From: Saccharum officinarum
Taxonomy: Eukaryota > Streptophyta > Magnoliopsida > Poales > Poaceae
Assembly: GCA_020631735.1 (NCBI GenBank)
Contig: CM036188.1
Span: 14,178,214 to 14,242,213, forward strand
DNA length: 64,000 nucleotides
Reading direction: 5' to 3'
Shown: positions 33,122-45,500 of the stretch, piece after piece
Layout of the letters: every line of letters begins with the position of its first letter
Position numbering within the stretch: the stretch's first letter is position 1
Notes under the pieces: model-generated
Seen by the model: only the letters and a program-made list of their open reading frames with translations
The model's database searches: none
Told to the model about the DNA's origin: nothing
Program-made: the position numbers and the translations under genes

Positions 33122-36100
33122 ATGGAGACGGCGCACGAGGTCGCCGTATACATCGACCGCTTCCACAATCTGGACCTGTTCCAGCAAGGGTAACAAGGAT
33201 TCGGGGGAAAATTTCCTGTCCCAACCCTCTCCTTTTCCTTTCAAGAACATGTTCACTTTCTCATATTTTTTTAAATGGCAATGCATTCTTTCGGCTCTCC
33301 TTGATGGGTTGTTTGTTAATTTGGAGAACAAATTTGGCGTCCAAACAAATCATATTCTTATGGGACTCTTGCGTCCCATTTCCTTGTTTTTTTGCATTGT
33401 TTGCAACGCATTGAAATTCAATTCTTCCCTTTTGGCCTTGATTTTTTTTTTCTTGCAGATGGTACCGCATGAAGATTAGTGCCCTATGGGAGGACGACGG
33501 GAATAATAGAGCACCGATCTCGCCGGCCAGGGTCACGCAATATGAAGGTGCGAATTCACCTTTCTTGATGCAGAGAAATATTTGTTATGCGTGAAATATT
33601 TCTCGGCGTGATTTAACACGCAATGGATTTTTTTGTGTTGTACTCTATGTGGACATGTAGCCTACCCCAACTTGCTTAGGACAAAAAGCTATGTTGTTGT
33701 TGTTGTACTCTATTTGGACATGTTCCTATCTTAATGCGATGACATGCGATTTTCACCTCTTGTTCATTGACAAAAAAAAAACACATGAACCACTGCTTCA
33801 TTATGACAGATATAGAGCGCTAGCTGACTATGAGGGAAGCTTGGGGTAGTTCCTTCTGAAGTTGGGGAAAATGATTGTTGAAGTATTATGCAGAACAATT
33901 TCACATGCCTGTACTTATATCGTTAAGTAAATTAAATGTTTCTTGTATATTAATATTGATCAATATTTAGGGTACTCTAAAACTCACATTTCTGTTTATT
34001 GCATGGGTTTCTGTGGGATATATTCCTTGCATGATTTGAAGGTTAGAGTGAAAGATGAACGGTCAAATTTCTTGCCAACTTCATGATGAGTTCCTCAAAT
34101 ACAAAATTCCCTACTTCATTTTGTTTTTAAATCTAATTGGACCACTTCTTATCTTCATTCCTAATAATACAACATTGTGCAGTTTTTTTTTGTTTGTTTC
34201 AAGAAAGGCAAAGAAAATTCACTGCTTCACTATGAACAGTACTATGTTTTAAGCAAATCAATCTGCAAAGAAAAAAGTTAAGATTGAAATATTGTGCTTG
34301 TTGCACTGTAGTTTCTGACTCAATCATACCTACTCCTGAACTAATTATATTGTTAAGTAGAGTAAATCATACCTACTCTTGACATACTATAATCAGAAGT
34401 TTCTCAAGGGAATGATGATTATGTGATTATTTTTACTTGTATTTATGTCAAAGTATAGATGAAAAGTGAAAATTGCTTAGGACAACAACATGGAAAACTA
34501 TGTGTTCCGCACTTGTGTTACCTCATTATTGTTAGATAATAGAATACAATACTAAAACAACAAATATGTGCTAATCCTGTTGCAGTGGTTTATCATTATG
34601 TTCTCGTTAATCCTTGGTAGTATAACTAAATCTAGAACAACCAGGAACAGAATGAAGTGTCGGAATTTTTTCTTGACATTTCCTATATTTCTTAACCATA
34701 TGACTTTTGAATTCAAATCTTTGGCTAATAGATAATGACATGCTAGGTGGATTATGCAGCTATTGATATTGGTGTGAAGAGCTCATTTGGCTTTTGGAAA
34801 ATAGATGATGTTGACAATAGCTTCTATACACAGCCATTTCTTGTTAAATATTCTAGGCAAGATATTTATCTATCAGTTATGGTGTCCTTCTACATACCCA
34901 ACAGCGAAGACGAGGTTGAGTATTATAAATTTTACTTCTGTTAATGAACCTTGTTTACTTTAGCCTGATCTGTACTCTCTCTCTCCATTCTAGGGTCCAG
35001 CAACTTCGTCTGTTATATTGAAGTTCGAGCTCATATATATCCCAACACTGGGGAATGGGTGGTGTGTATGTTATTGTGTTAAATTACATGTGCACCCAAA
35101 ATTTTACAGTCCACATTCATCAACTCTGATGAGCTGCTTCCTTTTGCATCATAGGACTGAAGTTCAAGATTCAAGTGATGATACAGATTTGATCCCTGTC
35201 CATGAATTTAGGATCCCACATAGAGCACTCCTGGGCTTACACTCATATTGCCCTGTCCATTTTGACGCTTTACACTCGGCACTTGTGGATCTGACAATAC
35301 ACATAGTGTACCTGAAAGCCGCTGTGACTAAATCATCATCACTGAAGGTACACAGGTTTGTGATTCTTTATATTAATTTTTTATTAGATACTTTTTCCAC
35401 TACAATGCTTTTGTGATGTTGCTATAAAATAAACCACATGTATATGCTTGTAATCAATGTCACAAATACACATATTACTTAGAAATAGAAGTGAATATGT
35501 GTACCTTCAGTGATATGCATATTTACTGCAGACCATATGTTTATGCCATGCCAATAGCCGATAGACATTTAGTAATGGAAGTGAATAAATTGCATTCTTA
35601 ATTTTATGAATAAAAGTTGCTATGTAACATGCAGCCGCTGGAACAAAGTTTTGGCTCAAAGTCATATGATATTGTGAAGGCATCACTAATTTCTAGGGAA
35701 ATACTTCTTGAAGAAGTGAAGAAGATCAGTAATGCTATTGGTAACACTCTTGAGGATTTAGATCACACTGATTTAACCATTGGTAAATATGAGACAATTC
35801 AACAATCAAAGTCAGGTTCGCCCAATTACAATAATGGGCAAGGTACACCCACAAAGTGTAGTCCCCAGATGACTGTCTTACGTGATTTTCTTGAGGTACA
35901 CTTCACTTTTCCTGAAAAAGGTTTTCTATTAGAATATCTGTATTGATTGATGCATCTCACAACTTGTTTCAGAGTTCTGGTGTTGTGGTTGGAAGCACTG
36001 ATGATATCTTGCTGTATACTCTATCCGAGGAGGAATTGTTTGAACTATTTCAAATTGTGAGCAGCCAACTCTCATTTATATGGAATGAGTTCTTGAAATT

Positions 36101-38118
36101 TCACAGGTGTGTTATCTTATGCATTTCGTTTTAGAAGATGGGTGTATCCATTGATCAGATGTTCCTTAGTCATATGGTTTCTTAGTTGTAAATAAACTTA
36201 TAATGACTCTTTCATAATATTGCACCAATTTTTTGTTGGTCCAATGCAGAATACATAAAGTCAAGATATTGGATTATTTGCATGATATGTGGGATATTGA
36301 TCGGAAAGCAGAATGGTCAATATGGATTATTCACTCAAAGATTGAGATTCCACATCGCTATTTGAGAAGCATGAATGAAGACTCTCCTCGCCATTTGATT
36401 CGAATTTCCAGTTCACGAAAGGTCCATCATGATGTAATTACCTTCTCTTGAATGTTTACCATACATCACTCTTAATTTATATGAGAAATTGATTTTCTTG
36501 TTGCTATATATTTGATGGTTCCATGTATTGTAGCCTATACAAAATTCGATGTCACAGGCTGAACTGCACAGGAAAAGTATAGCACAAATGAAGGTTAGTC
36601 TTTCTTCAAGTCAGGAATACTATTCAAGTTCTACACGTGGTACTTTTTAAGAAAAAGTATACTAATGGAAAGCATATATACTGCAGATTAACACGCCGTC
36701 TGTTCAAGATATGCATATTTATGCTGATCCTTCATGTATACCTGTTGTCCGCATAGAGCAGCATGTCATGGTTATTCCGCAACATGGTTCTAGCAAGGAT
36801 TTTCTAACAGATGCTTCAGAACCAGCGTGTAGTATTGTGCCACCTCTACTACAAGGACAATCATTGGAGGAAAAAACTTGTGGTTTCAAGAGTGGCCACA
36901 TTTTACGAGCTGTCATTTTTGTGCATGGATTTCAGGTAAGTTTGTTTGGACTGGTAATAATTATTGTTTCAGCCTATCATATAATATATCTGCAACATAT
37001 TTATTTGAAACTTCTGCTGATCCCTAAAATAAACAGGGACATCATTTGGATTTACGCCTTGTTAAAAACCAATGGCTTTTGCTTGATCCTGGAGCTGAGT
37101 GCTTACTGTCTCAGATAAATGAGGATAGAACGACTGGAGATTTTAAAGAAATGGGTAGAAGGCTCGCTAATGAAGTAGTGGGATTCCTCAAAAGGAAGGT
37201 GGACAAGTATTCCAAGAATGGAGGTTGCAAAGAGATTAAGCTTAGTTTTGTCGGTCATTCTATTGGGAACATCATCCTCAGAAGTGCCCTCACAGGTATT
37301 TTCAAATTGGCGGCCTTCAAAATTTTCCCCTTCCTAACAGTTGTGTGAATGTGATGACTAATCTTATCTTTCTGTTTCAAAAGAACCTAAATTGCAGCCA
37401 TTTTTGAAGAACCTATATACATACATGTCCATATCGGGGCCTCACTTAGGTTACTGGTACAGCCCAAATTCTTTGTTCAACTCTGGCCTCTGGCTCATGA
37501 AACGGCTCAAGGGAATGCAGTGCATGCATCAGCTCACTTTCAGTGATGACCACGACCCACAGAATACATTCTTTTACAAGCTCTGCGAGGTATACATTAC
37601 ATTAAGTTTTTAAAGCTGAACTACTGTTCAATCTAGTCAAACTTGTCACATGTATTCGTCTTTCGTTTTTCGATTGTGGCAGCTGAAGACACTGGAGAAC
37701 TTCAAGAACATCATCCTGGTATCATCACCGCAGGTACTGCATATGTATGCCCAACATTCTTTCTTTTCCCAGGCTTAAAGTTGGACATCATCAGTTTACT
37801 TGAAAGTGTCATCATTCTACTTGCTAGGATGGCTATGTTCCATATCATTCAGCAAGAATCGACCTCTGCCACTCCTCGTCATCAGATAACTCAAAGCGTG
37901 GGCAGGTGTTCACTGAGATGCTGAATAATTGCTTGGACCAGATCCGGGCACCAACATCGGAAACACGGGTATTCATGCGTTGTGACGTTATATTCGACCA
38001 GTCCGCCCAAGGACGGAACCTGAACACCATGATCGGCAGAGCTGCACACATAGAGTTCCTGGAGAATGACATCTATGCCAGGTTCATCATGTGGTCCTTT
38101 CCAGAGTTGTTCCGATGA
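33122..38118 (+). CDS. Putative serine esterase, FAM135/DUF676 family, 14 exons
   Basis: Exons: 33122-33189, 33459-33547, 34760-34914, 34994-35058, 35155-35347, 35635-35895, 35973-36106, 36250-36433, 36534-36593, 36687-36935, 37037-37295, 37384-37589, 37683-37733, 37828-38118. All introns are GT-AG and phases agree, giving 754 residues, close to plant relatives of about 800. The N-terminal part (METAHEVAVYIDRFHNLDL, FYTQPF, EFRIPHRALLGLHSYCP) matches the conserved FAM135 region. The C-terminal half is an alpha/beta hydrolase: oxyanion-side VIFVHGFQGHH (about 478-489), nucleophile elbow FVGHSIGN with S561, a candidate acid D659 in DGYVPYHS and candidate base H732 in GRAAHIEF. Members are predicted lipases or esterases; the substrate is unknown. 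No signal peptide is evident. The catalytic roles are inferred by family analogy. Confidence 0.87.
33655..33705 (+). repeat. Au-like SINE 3' end in intron 2
   Basis: CCTACCCCAACTTGCTTAGG followed by a GTTGTTGTTGTTGT tail (33661-33705) matches the 3' terminus of the Au SINE family of grasses. Only the tail is recognisable. It lies within the 1.2-kb second intron of the esterase-like gene. Confidence 0.5.
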
Positions 38119-39087
38119 TGATGATGTGCTCCTGGACCTGGAGTGTGTGGAACTGTCAAAAACCTGGAGTTGTGAGCGATAATGTGAATGTGTATCACAC
38201 AAGCCATTATTCATTACAGTATATAACCGCAGCATTCGTGTTGTTTTTCATGAAATTTTAGATGCGAGACCCATTTTTGCTCTGTTGCCCCATCAGCTAG
38301 CAAACCCTCAGTAGGGGGATCTTTGTCTGTTTCAAAACGGTGTTAATTTACGGTTGCAGAGCGTAAAGTTTATATGGATAGCCATGTTCGTGGTCTCAGA
38401 CAAATTATGGTTATCAACAATTAGTTGGATTGGGATGAGTAGAAATACGTGTGGTTTCTGAAAGAAATGGTGGTGTGCCATGCGTTGTGAGAACATAGTG
38501 TTCAATAGCATTTAAAATATGACAAACACCCACACCCCCCTTTTGAGAAGATACCCCTATATATATAATATTTACAAAACCAAAACTTTGCATGTGTCAG
38601 AAGATAGTTTTATGCAAATCAAACCAAGCCCTATTCCTTGAATTATCCATATACATGTTTTCATCTCACTCCATAGGGTAGGGCTGCATTTGTTGAATAC
38701 TTTTATATTCACCTTTATTTTGTTGTATAGAAGATCTAGCTTTGCCCATGGTCCCAATTTGTTAAATTTCTAGTGTGCTTTGGTTTGTGTGGGTCTTTGG
38801 ATCCATCTATATCTTTGTTTTGGCATGGTTTAATAAGCGTTTGCTTACGTTTTTAACTACTACTTTGAGAACAATCCACATGCAATAAATGTGTGCTATG
38901 CTTTTAGATATATATTCTGTCTAGACACATAGTAAAAACATTGTATCTAGAAAAGCCGAAATATCTAATAATTTAGAATGAAGGGAGTACCATGGAGTAC
39001 AATGTATACCACACCCTGCGAGTATCGGTGGACCATCGCGCCATGCGCAGCAAATAAAGAAAGCCACCAACAGCTATATTTAGGCCA
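38119..39087. other. 3' flank of the FAM135-like gene with a Stowaway-like fragment
   Basis: The first 100-200 bases probably hold the 3' UTR. The rest is unassigned AT-rich DNA. A Stowaway-like 3' half lies at 38905-38989, with GTATCTAGAAAAGCCGAA and TTTAGAATGAAGGGAGTA, similar to 11690-11815. Confidence 0.45.
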
Positions 39088-39290
39088 CACTACAGGAAAC
39101 CGTACTTTCCCTGTGTGCCACAATACCGCCAGTGGAAAAGGAAAAACCATCAAGGAAATATCATTACTTTCACTGCCGGTTTCTCTACCGGTAGTAATAA
39201 GTCTTCACTGCAGGTTCTTAGCTCAAAAATAAAAAAAAATTAATTGGGGGTCTAAAAAACCGGCAGTGAAGGTCCATTCAGCCGGCCTAC
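39088..39290. mobile_element. CACTA transposon terminus
   Basis: CACTACAGGAAACC starts the segment, followed by subterminal motifs in both orientations: CACTGCCGGTTTC (39171), ACCGGTAGTAAT, CTTCACTGCAGG and ACCGGCAGTGAAGG (39260-39273). Repeated short subterminal motifs in both orientations are characteristic of CACTA ends. No transposase was found nearby. Confidence 0.7.
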
Positions 39291-41278
39291 ACGCCATGGC
39301 TTGCTGGCATCGGCCACGCGCACAAGACATGTCTGGTGTAACTAGCAGTGGGACTGCCAGGGCTGTTTCACAGCCTGACAAGCCTTTCTATTCACCTTTT
39401 CAAATGTGTCAACTCCAACATGTTTCCACCAACTTTGTGCACGTGAGTTAGCATTTTCACAATATTTTTCAAGGCATTTTTCACACTTTCTCACCACATC
39501 ACTAGGGTTAATGCATATGCAATATTAATCACACCTAGTGGCACTAGATAACCATCTCAACTTGAGAGCCCCCCTCTTAATATTACGGTTATGTATTCGA
39601 TCACACACTCTATTGCATCTTGAGAAGCAAAACAAACACCCTATCTTATACATTTGCCTTCGATCCATAAGGTTTTGTTTTTCTCTTTCTTCTTTTCCAA
39701 ATGTTGAGCATTTGATCACATATGGCCTCCTCTCATCTCCTCCGTGAGTGCCATTTAGCTCAACTCTTGGTGTGGACATCACCTAGCTTAATCAACACTT
39801 ATGACAAAAAGTTAGTTCACTAGTTTCTACTCAATTACCAAAACCAATCATATAGCTTTCAGATGTGTGGGTGCACCTTGGGTCATCTTCCACGAAGGTT
39901 CCCTAGGACCTCTGAAGGTTCACTCTGTAGCCCTCGCTGGTGCTCTCTCGAAGGCTCTGAGGCGGCCTTAAAGACGTTCGGTCTCTTGAGACCTTCGTGG
40001 TGGACCTTCGCAGATTCATCTTTAGGAGGCTCTCCATTTAAGTTGTTTAATGCTTTCTTTCTGCAACAATAGACAACTTCCAATTGAGTAAAAGGTCAGG
40101 GTGTTGGTGGACCCTCGGGGGTAGGGCTTTGCCCCCAACAAATATTCGGTGCACTCTTAGTACCTTGGGCTGGAGAGGTGATACTATTGCAGCTACCTCG
40201 AACTACAATCCCTGCTACACTATCTTTTCGTGCTCCTTCCTAGAGTCACACCAGAGAAATCCGGTGGCTACAAACAGTCACCAATGAGCTCCGTTTTTTG
40301 TGTCCTTGTATCTGGGCTTCGTCTTTTTGATGTCTTGGACTTTATGCAAGTCTTCTAGGGTCTTCAATGCTGCTGCATGTCCTTCCTTTAGGTGTTGATT
40401 ACATAATCTACACATTGCCTTTTCCAAGTCCATCTATACATTCATTTGAACTAAACCTTGTATACTAGTGATCGACGTTAGTCCAAATGATCATGTTTTT
40501 CATGAAACACCAAAATCATATAATGCCCCACGCAAGGTGCCATTTTCCTTACAAGCTGGAAAATGACATTACCATGTAAATATATCAATTGTTTTTTAGA
40601 ATTCCTGCACATCAATTGTCTTCTTCATGCATGCTCTCACACTGAACCATAGATTGGACATACAAATGTCTAAAAAACTGAATCATGAATGATAGATAGT
40701 ATAAGAGCCCTAATAATAATCATGCACAACTAGATAGGTGTACGAGTAAGTAGTACTTGGTTAGACACAAAGAGACAAGCACTTGTTTGGACAACTTTCC
40801 ATGGAATTACCTTGAGAGTACTGTATATCGACAGGGTAATAGGAATTTTTTCTATGTGGCGCGTGAACTGACACATTGAATTTATTATCTCTGTATAAGC
40901 CTTTTGAGACCCGTTAGAAAATAAGTGGCACACAGAAAAAATACAGTTTCCAGTAGTGCCAGGACAAATGCCGAATTCAAAGATATATATATGGACAATA
41001 ATACCATATTGTAGTAGTTCATTGACCCACAAATCTTACTATTACTAATTAGATGCTCCAATGGAGCCCTCCACATTAATTCTTACTGGAAGCACTAGAA
41101 AAAAAGATAAATACAAGAAACTCTCACATTAATCACAAATATCTAGCCGTTAATCAGAAGATTCCAACTATCCTTAACCATTAGATCTATTTGTTTTTTT
41201 AGAATAATCCACCTACGCAATTGTATAGTAGATAACAAACAGACTAAATCAATTTACGGTAAAAAAAACAGCTTCAAC
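39291..41278. other. Unassigned repeat-like DNA
   Basis: No gene supported. A CCTTCG/CGAAGG-rich block lies at 39893-40020 and a GTTGGTGGACCCTCGGGGG segment at 40103. The first 1.4 kb may be interior sequence of the adjoining CACTA element; 40440-41278 is AT-rich with no visible structure. Confidence 0.4.
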
Positions 41279-41630
41279 ACATGGGAAATTTTCTTCTAAA
41301 AAAACGTACGGAAAAAGTCTCCTTTACTCACGTTTAAACAACTTTAACATAAGGAAACATTTTTCCTCTCACGTCACGTGGATATAGTTGATTAAAAAAC
41401 TAATATTTGATCGGTTAGATATGCTGTAGAAAAAACACACGGGAAATTTTTTCTTCTACAAAAAAAGTAGGGAAAAAATCTCCTTTACTCACGTTTATTT
41501 AAACAACTTCAACATAAGGAAAAAATTTCCTCAACAACAAAAAAACGTATCGGGGAAAAATATCATGTACTCACGTGGATAGTTGACTAAAAAACTAATA
41601 TTGATCGGTTAGATATATTAATGATGCCAA
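41279..41630. repeat. Imperfect direct repeat, two units of about 155-195 bp
   Basis: Unit 1 (41279-41435) and unit 2 (41437-41630) share GGGAAATTTT(TT)CTTCTA, TCTCCTTTACTCACGTTTA, CAACATAAGGAAA-like and AAAAACTAATATT(T)GATCGG segments in the same order. No coding content. Confidence 0.65.
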
Positions 41631-41771
41631 CGATGCCCATCATCACATCCACTTTAGATAATCTATTAATAAAAAATTAAAAATCAAATAGCAGGTTAAT
41701 CTATTAATTCATAAAACATGAGATCAAATCTATCAACCTCAATAAATAAGATATACACGTGGACCTATATA

Positions 41772-42115
41772 CTCCCTCTGTCCCGAAAAAAGTGATGTAG
41801 GATTTTTCAGACAGATTAGTGGAGAAGAGAAATGTCTCTAGCTAATACCCTTAGTATGTTACACATGATCCAATAAAAAAAAGTATGTCACACATGATTC
41901 CCTTAAAAGAAAAGATGTCGCGTGGTTTACTTCCTAGTTAAGACACGCCGCATGCAAGCATGCAGAGATTTGAGGCAGGCAACAAACAGTAATGCATCTC
42001 AATTGGTAATTTGGCTCCGGATCTCTGGGCCAATAGTGTGTCTAAAACACATACATCATTTTTTCTGGGACAAATTTTGAATCATTGAACATCATTTTTT
42101 CTGAGACGGAGGGAG
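41772..42115. mobile_element. Stowaway-type MITE (344 bp)
   Basis: Terminal repeats CTCCCTCTGTCCCGAAAAAA and TTTTTTCTGAGACGGAGGGAG are inverted to each other, and TA flanks both sides (41770-41771, 42116-42117). This is the standard Stowaway structure. No coding content. Confidence 0.82.
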
Positions 42116-42117
42116 TA

Positions 42118-42594
42118 AATAGTAACAAATACATTGCTACACGCTTATCATCACTATGTAATATTTTTATTTCACGAAACAACTGTTTTATATAAACAAA
42201 AATTGAGGGCTATGAGACTCCTATTACACCGGTGTATGAGTTGTTGTCATACAAAAAAATGATTTACTTTTTGTTTATTCACATATTAAAAAATTAGGAG
42301 AGTTACTATGTGATAACTCAAAAGACAACCAATGTACATATTTTCTATTAAGCTCTCCTAATACTATGTAGTACTATATGAAACCGTCTATTGAAAAACA
42401 CTAATGTATTTACCCTAAAGAGGTCCGACGATCTAAAAAATGAGACGATTTAGTCAACCATCGGAACATGGAATCCATCTATTCGGCGTCTGTCCTATTG
42501 TTTTCATCGTTCATCAGTAAAAGATAATTCAAAATAATTCTCCAAATTTATAAGACCTTAGCTATTACGAAAGGTTGTTATTTTAGAATTATAC
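42118..42594. other. AT-rich DNA to the left of B2
   Basis: No gene or clear transposon seen. The last five bases, TATAC (42590-42594), are the left target-site duplication of the B insertion. Confidence 0.5.
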
Positions 42595-45500
42595 TGACAC
42601 ACCCGGTTTTCTAAAGGACAAAACCAGGTCAGTCATATGTGTGCCCAGGAAGTCCACACATATGCCAGAATGAAAAAGTATCAGAAACAATGTTATTATA
42701 TAATGTAGACATAGCTATATTAAACACTTACATCAGAGTATCGCGGAACGGTGACTAAACTTCAGGCTCCATTCTTCTTAGGGACGGCTGACTGGTGACT
42801 CCGTATGCCAAACACTTCTGGAAACTCCACTACCTCTTAATCCTTCTTCTGAATAGCACCTTACTACACACTGAAGTGTGGAAAAATCGCAAGAGTACGT
42901 GAGTCCATGTCGAACTCAACAAATATATCATGGGGTTCATGAGGCTCGAAAAGGCTAGACACTGTTTGACTGCATTTATCTTTTAGTCATCATATAATTA
43001 GCAATTGAGTAGCATCAAGGTAATCCAAATCCCATTAATGAATCAATGATCAATTGTAATAAGGATAATGAATAGCATTAACATGAGCATAATAATAATC
43101 AACAGTAATTAAGCATGATATAACAATGGTGATCATCTATCTGTAAATGTTCCAAGGCCGCTCGTATCCGTGAGCACGGCTAGTATACCAGTTTTTAACT
43201 CTGCGCAAAGGTGTACACTTTCACTGTGAGTCATAACTTCCAAATGCATGGGTTCGCGACTCCCCAAAACACCAGAAATCATATAAAGTCACTTAAAGGT
43301 TCGTCTAACAAGTTAGGGCCATTAGATTCACTCGGTAGGTAGATGTAGGAACCCCTTTTCAAATGACACACTTTCTTCTTGGCTATACTCATTGACTAGA
43401 GGTTGTCCTACACCTAACGTGGCAAGCCGTTCTTACGCCATTTAAGGTAACCACTAACAAGCTAGAAAAAGGTCCTTTAAGCAACTAAAGCTAGAGCCAT
43501 ATAGCCCTCATAGTTGTACTGTATATCCCGGATGATCACGTACAGATAAGTCCTTATGGAGAGAAACCAGAGCATCAAAATAACCCACATGCTCTAGCCC
43601 CCTTTTCAACAGTAATAAAATCATCTTAATGGTTGATTGCTTAATCCATTAATCAAAATTACAAGATAATTGTTCATGATTAAGCACTAGCAATAACTAC
43701 CCAAATGCATCCCCAAGGTTGACAAGGAATCAAGATAACAGTCACTATGTTATAATCTCTAGATTGTCAAGGTAATCACATGCATATGATATTGATTATT
43801 GTGAATATGTAACAATGATAGTCCCATGTTATACTTGTCTTGATCAAAGCTTTCCTGTTGATACTGCTAGTCTGGCTCAAAATAATACTCCTGATCATCA
43901 AGAAACTGCTCACCGTCTATACTCGATCATCAAACATCAACACACAATCATCCGAGCAATCATACACGAAGCAAACAAAGATACATAATTAAAATAGTAC
44001 ACCAACAGTAGCAAAATAGTATAAAAAGTTTGTCAAACTCTTCTACACATTACTACGATCACACAGACGTAAAGATCACGAAATTCAGATTTAAAACGTG
44101 AAAGTTATGAATTTTCTAAGATTTCCTATAGATAAATAATTACTTTAATATAAACTTGAAAATTAAATTTTCCAAACCTACTGTACAGCTACACTAACAT
44201 GTAGAGCTCGCAAATACGAACCTAACGCAACTTGAACGGGTCAAATCGGAGTTAAAACGGAGATTTTATGATTAAAACAAATTTAGTGGCAAAACTATAA
44301 ATAGTATCATCTTCTACCTTGGGCTTGGAGGAGCTCCGGTCAGCCATGGTGGAACCTCGCTAGAGAGAAGTAAGATGAGATGGAAACTCGATGAAACAGT
44401 GATAGATTCGCACAAACGAATATACCACGGTGTAGAGAACGACGAGGGCTGCCTTTTGGTGGTGGTGGCTGGCGCCGGGACGCGACGGTTTGGCCGGAAA
44501 AGCTTGTCGGAGAGTTTGCCGGAACGCAAGCTGTAAATGCAGAACTTCGCAAGAGGTGGAGGGAGCTACGAGCGGCGGCTCGCGAAAAGGGTTGTACTTC
44601 TGAAACCAGGGCGTCGAGGACTACGCCGACATATATATAGTCGTAGGTTTGGAAACTTTTTGGATTTTCTTAATTTCGAGATTATTTTAATTCCATGAAT
44701 AAAATAATTCTAGAAAATCTAAAATTACCTTTTTGGCCGTGAAAATAGCCCGGAGCTCAGAAAAATCACGGGAAAAATCCTGGACACTCTTGGAAAGATA
44801 AGTAACTCAACTAAATAGGTTTGGACTCATGAAAAGATTGATGAAGAGATCAAGGAAAAAAATTAAGCTCACGAAAATTGAAAATTTAAATCTAGAAAAT
44901 GCCAAAAAGTTTTCCGATGAGAAGTAAACGTCGTCCTATGGTATTTTGAAAATAATAGCACTCACCAACACCAAATACAAGCATCACACAAACACCACAT
45001 TATCAAATTAATATGAAAAAATTGAAAACCAAAATTTTCGATATTTAAATTAGTAGCAACTTAACTTATCTAATAAATTTATTCAAATATTGAAATTATT
45101 TATTTTATTTAGTGTTTTTCATGCACAACCCAAAATAGGAAATTTTGGGTGTGACAATTCTACCCCACTTAACAGGAATCTCGTCCCGAGATTTGGAGAG
45201 ACCAAGGAGGAAGATAAAGTTGATCTGCAATTCTTCACTCTTCCAGGATCAACTCTTATCCAACGATGATGCCACAAGCTCAAAACCCACTTTGTAAAGG
45301 TATCCCTTAGGCTCTTACGATCCTTGTAGATGATTCCAATAGGTTACCAACACTGAGAAAAGATACTTGCGCTCGATAGTGACTTTACAACCATGTAAAT
45401 AGCAGATGCTTCTAGATGACGAAACAGAACATATAAAACCTTCATCTTGTATCGTTTTAGTTCGACAACCCATCTTAAGAAGAGATCAACTAGAGAACAC

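Noticed and set aside
39266..39451. Small ORF beside the CACTA end
   Set aside because: It starts inside CACTA subterminal repeats and has no conserved motif.
4845..44391. A 39.5-kb extrachromosomal or organellar circle, from the end overlap
   Set aside because: The overlap would fit a circle, but the content is ordinary nuclear genes and repeats, and tandem duplication or assembly redundancy is simpler. Sequence alone cannot prove a circle.
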